64,000 bases of DNA, taken from Dechloromonas hankyongensis. GTDB taxonomy: Bacteria; Pseudomonadota; Gammaproteobacteria; Burkholderiales; Rhodocyclaceae. The notes under the pieces were generated by a model. That model saw only the letters and a list, made by a program, of their open reading frames with translations, had not been told where the DNA came from and did not search any database. Positions 63,963-64,000 of this stretch are shown piece by piece. The position numbers and the translations under genes were made by a program. The DNA lies in the NCBI RefSeq assembly GCF_022012295.1, contig NZ_JAKLTN010000001.1, positions 1,364,001 to 1,428,000 of the forward strand, in the 5' to 3' direction. Within the stretch, counting starts at the first letter, position 1. Every line of letters starts with the position of its first letter.

Positions 63963-64000
63963 TTAACCCGGCTTTCCTGCTTCGAGTTGTTTCTTCAGGT
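63963..64000 (-). CDS. C-terminal end of a gene cut by the window edge
   Basis: On the minus strand eleven codons (LKKQLEAGKPG) end in TAA (complement of 63963-63965) before the Tat-exported protein. The lysine-rich end looks protein-like and is oriented like the next gene, but so short a stretch cannot be identified. Confidence 0.35.
   Translation of the reverse strand, partial: LKKQLEAGKPG

Overview
The window reads as a chromosomal segment of a betaproteobacterium. The evidence is the gene order petABC-sspA-sspB, ffs-dnaX-ybaB-recR, yhdP-nit-tldD next to glnE, and a nasA / nirBD / nitrite-channel block. A Rhodocyclales-type genome (Dechloromonas/Azonexus-like) fits best, but that genus-level guess is inference. 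The DNA is GC-rich and densely coded. Exceptions are the AT-richer pilin/glycosyltransferase pair near the left end and a few regulatory gaps. I see no rRNA, tRNA, CRISPR array, insertion sequence or prophage.

Layout. 1-3057: the tail of a metallo-beta-lactamase-fold hydrolase, then a sigma-54-type type IV pilin gene and a PglL-type pilin glycosyltransferase. 3067-7990 (minus strand): a CYTH-CHAD protein, the LapD-like c-di-GMP receptor, the LapG-like periplasmic protease and an OmpR-type response regulator. 8184-20372 (plus): a DUF3124 protein and potassium channel, an MFS transporter, an RND efflux operon ending in a small DUF2892 membrane protein, a PAS-GGDEF-EAL protein, two tandem beta-hydroxyacid dehydrogenase paralogues (the second frameshifted) and a YcgR-like PilZ protein. 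20473-23148 (minus): mtnA, a FucA-like class II aldolase and a DmeF-like cation exporter. 23356-27697 (plus): a YbaL-like antiporter, a tandem UspA protein, a methionine-type aminotransferase and mscL.

27780-33358: a carbon-starvation transporter operon (btsT/cstA, ybdD-like, G3E GTPase) diverges from an sCache histidine kinase and NarL-type regulator that may control it. 33564-42925: a small secreted protein, glnE, and yhdP-nit-tldD. 42949-46709: a dihaem cytochrome c, a free-standing periplasmic protein with two NarX-like P-box repeats, a PA0069-type radical SAM protein and DAHP synthase. 46788-53339: 4.5S RNA, dnaX-ybaB-recR, the cytochrome bc1 genes, sspA and sspB.

53428-62940 is the most informative region, a nitrogen-assimilation block: nasA-ybiB, then nirB-nirD-nirC and a PP2C/Ser-Thr-kinase fusion protein. 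Both nasA and nirB have near-perfect sigma-54 promoters. nirB also has a textbook NtrC dyad about 88 bp upstream of the predicted start point. Its roughly 100-nt leader holds two consecutive stem-loops with hexanucleotide loops AACGGG and AACGAC, both with A at position 1 and G at position 4. That is the signature of RNA recognised by ANTAR antiterminators such as NasR/NasT. The loops are also complementary to the sequence overlapping the nirB Shine-Dalgarno, which suggests a translational layer. The window ends with a Tat-exported solute-binding protein and a few codons of a minus-strand gene.
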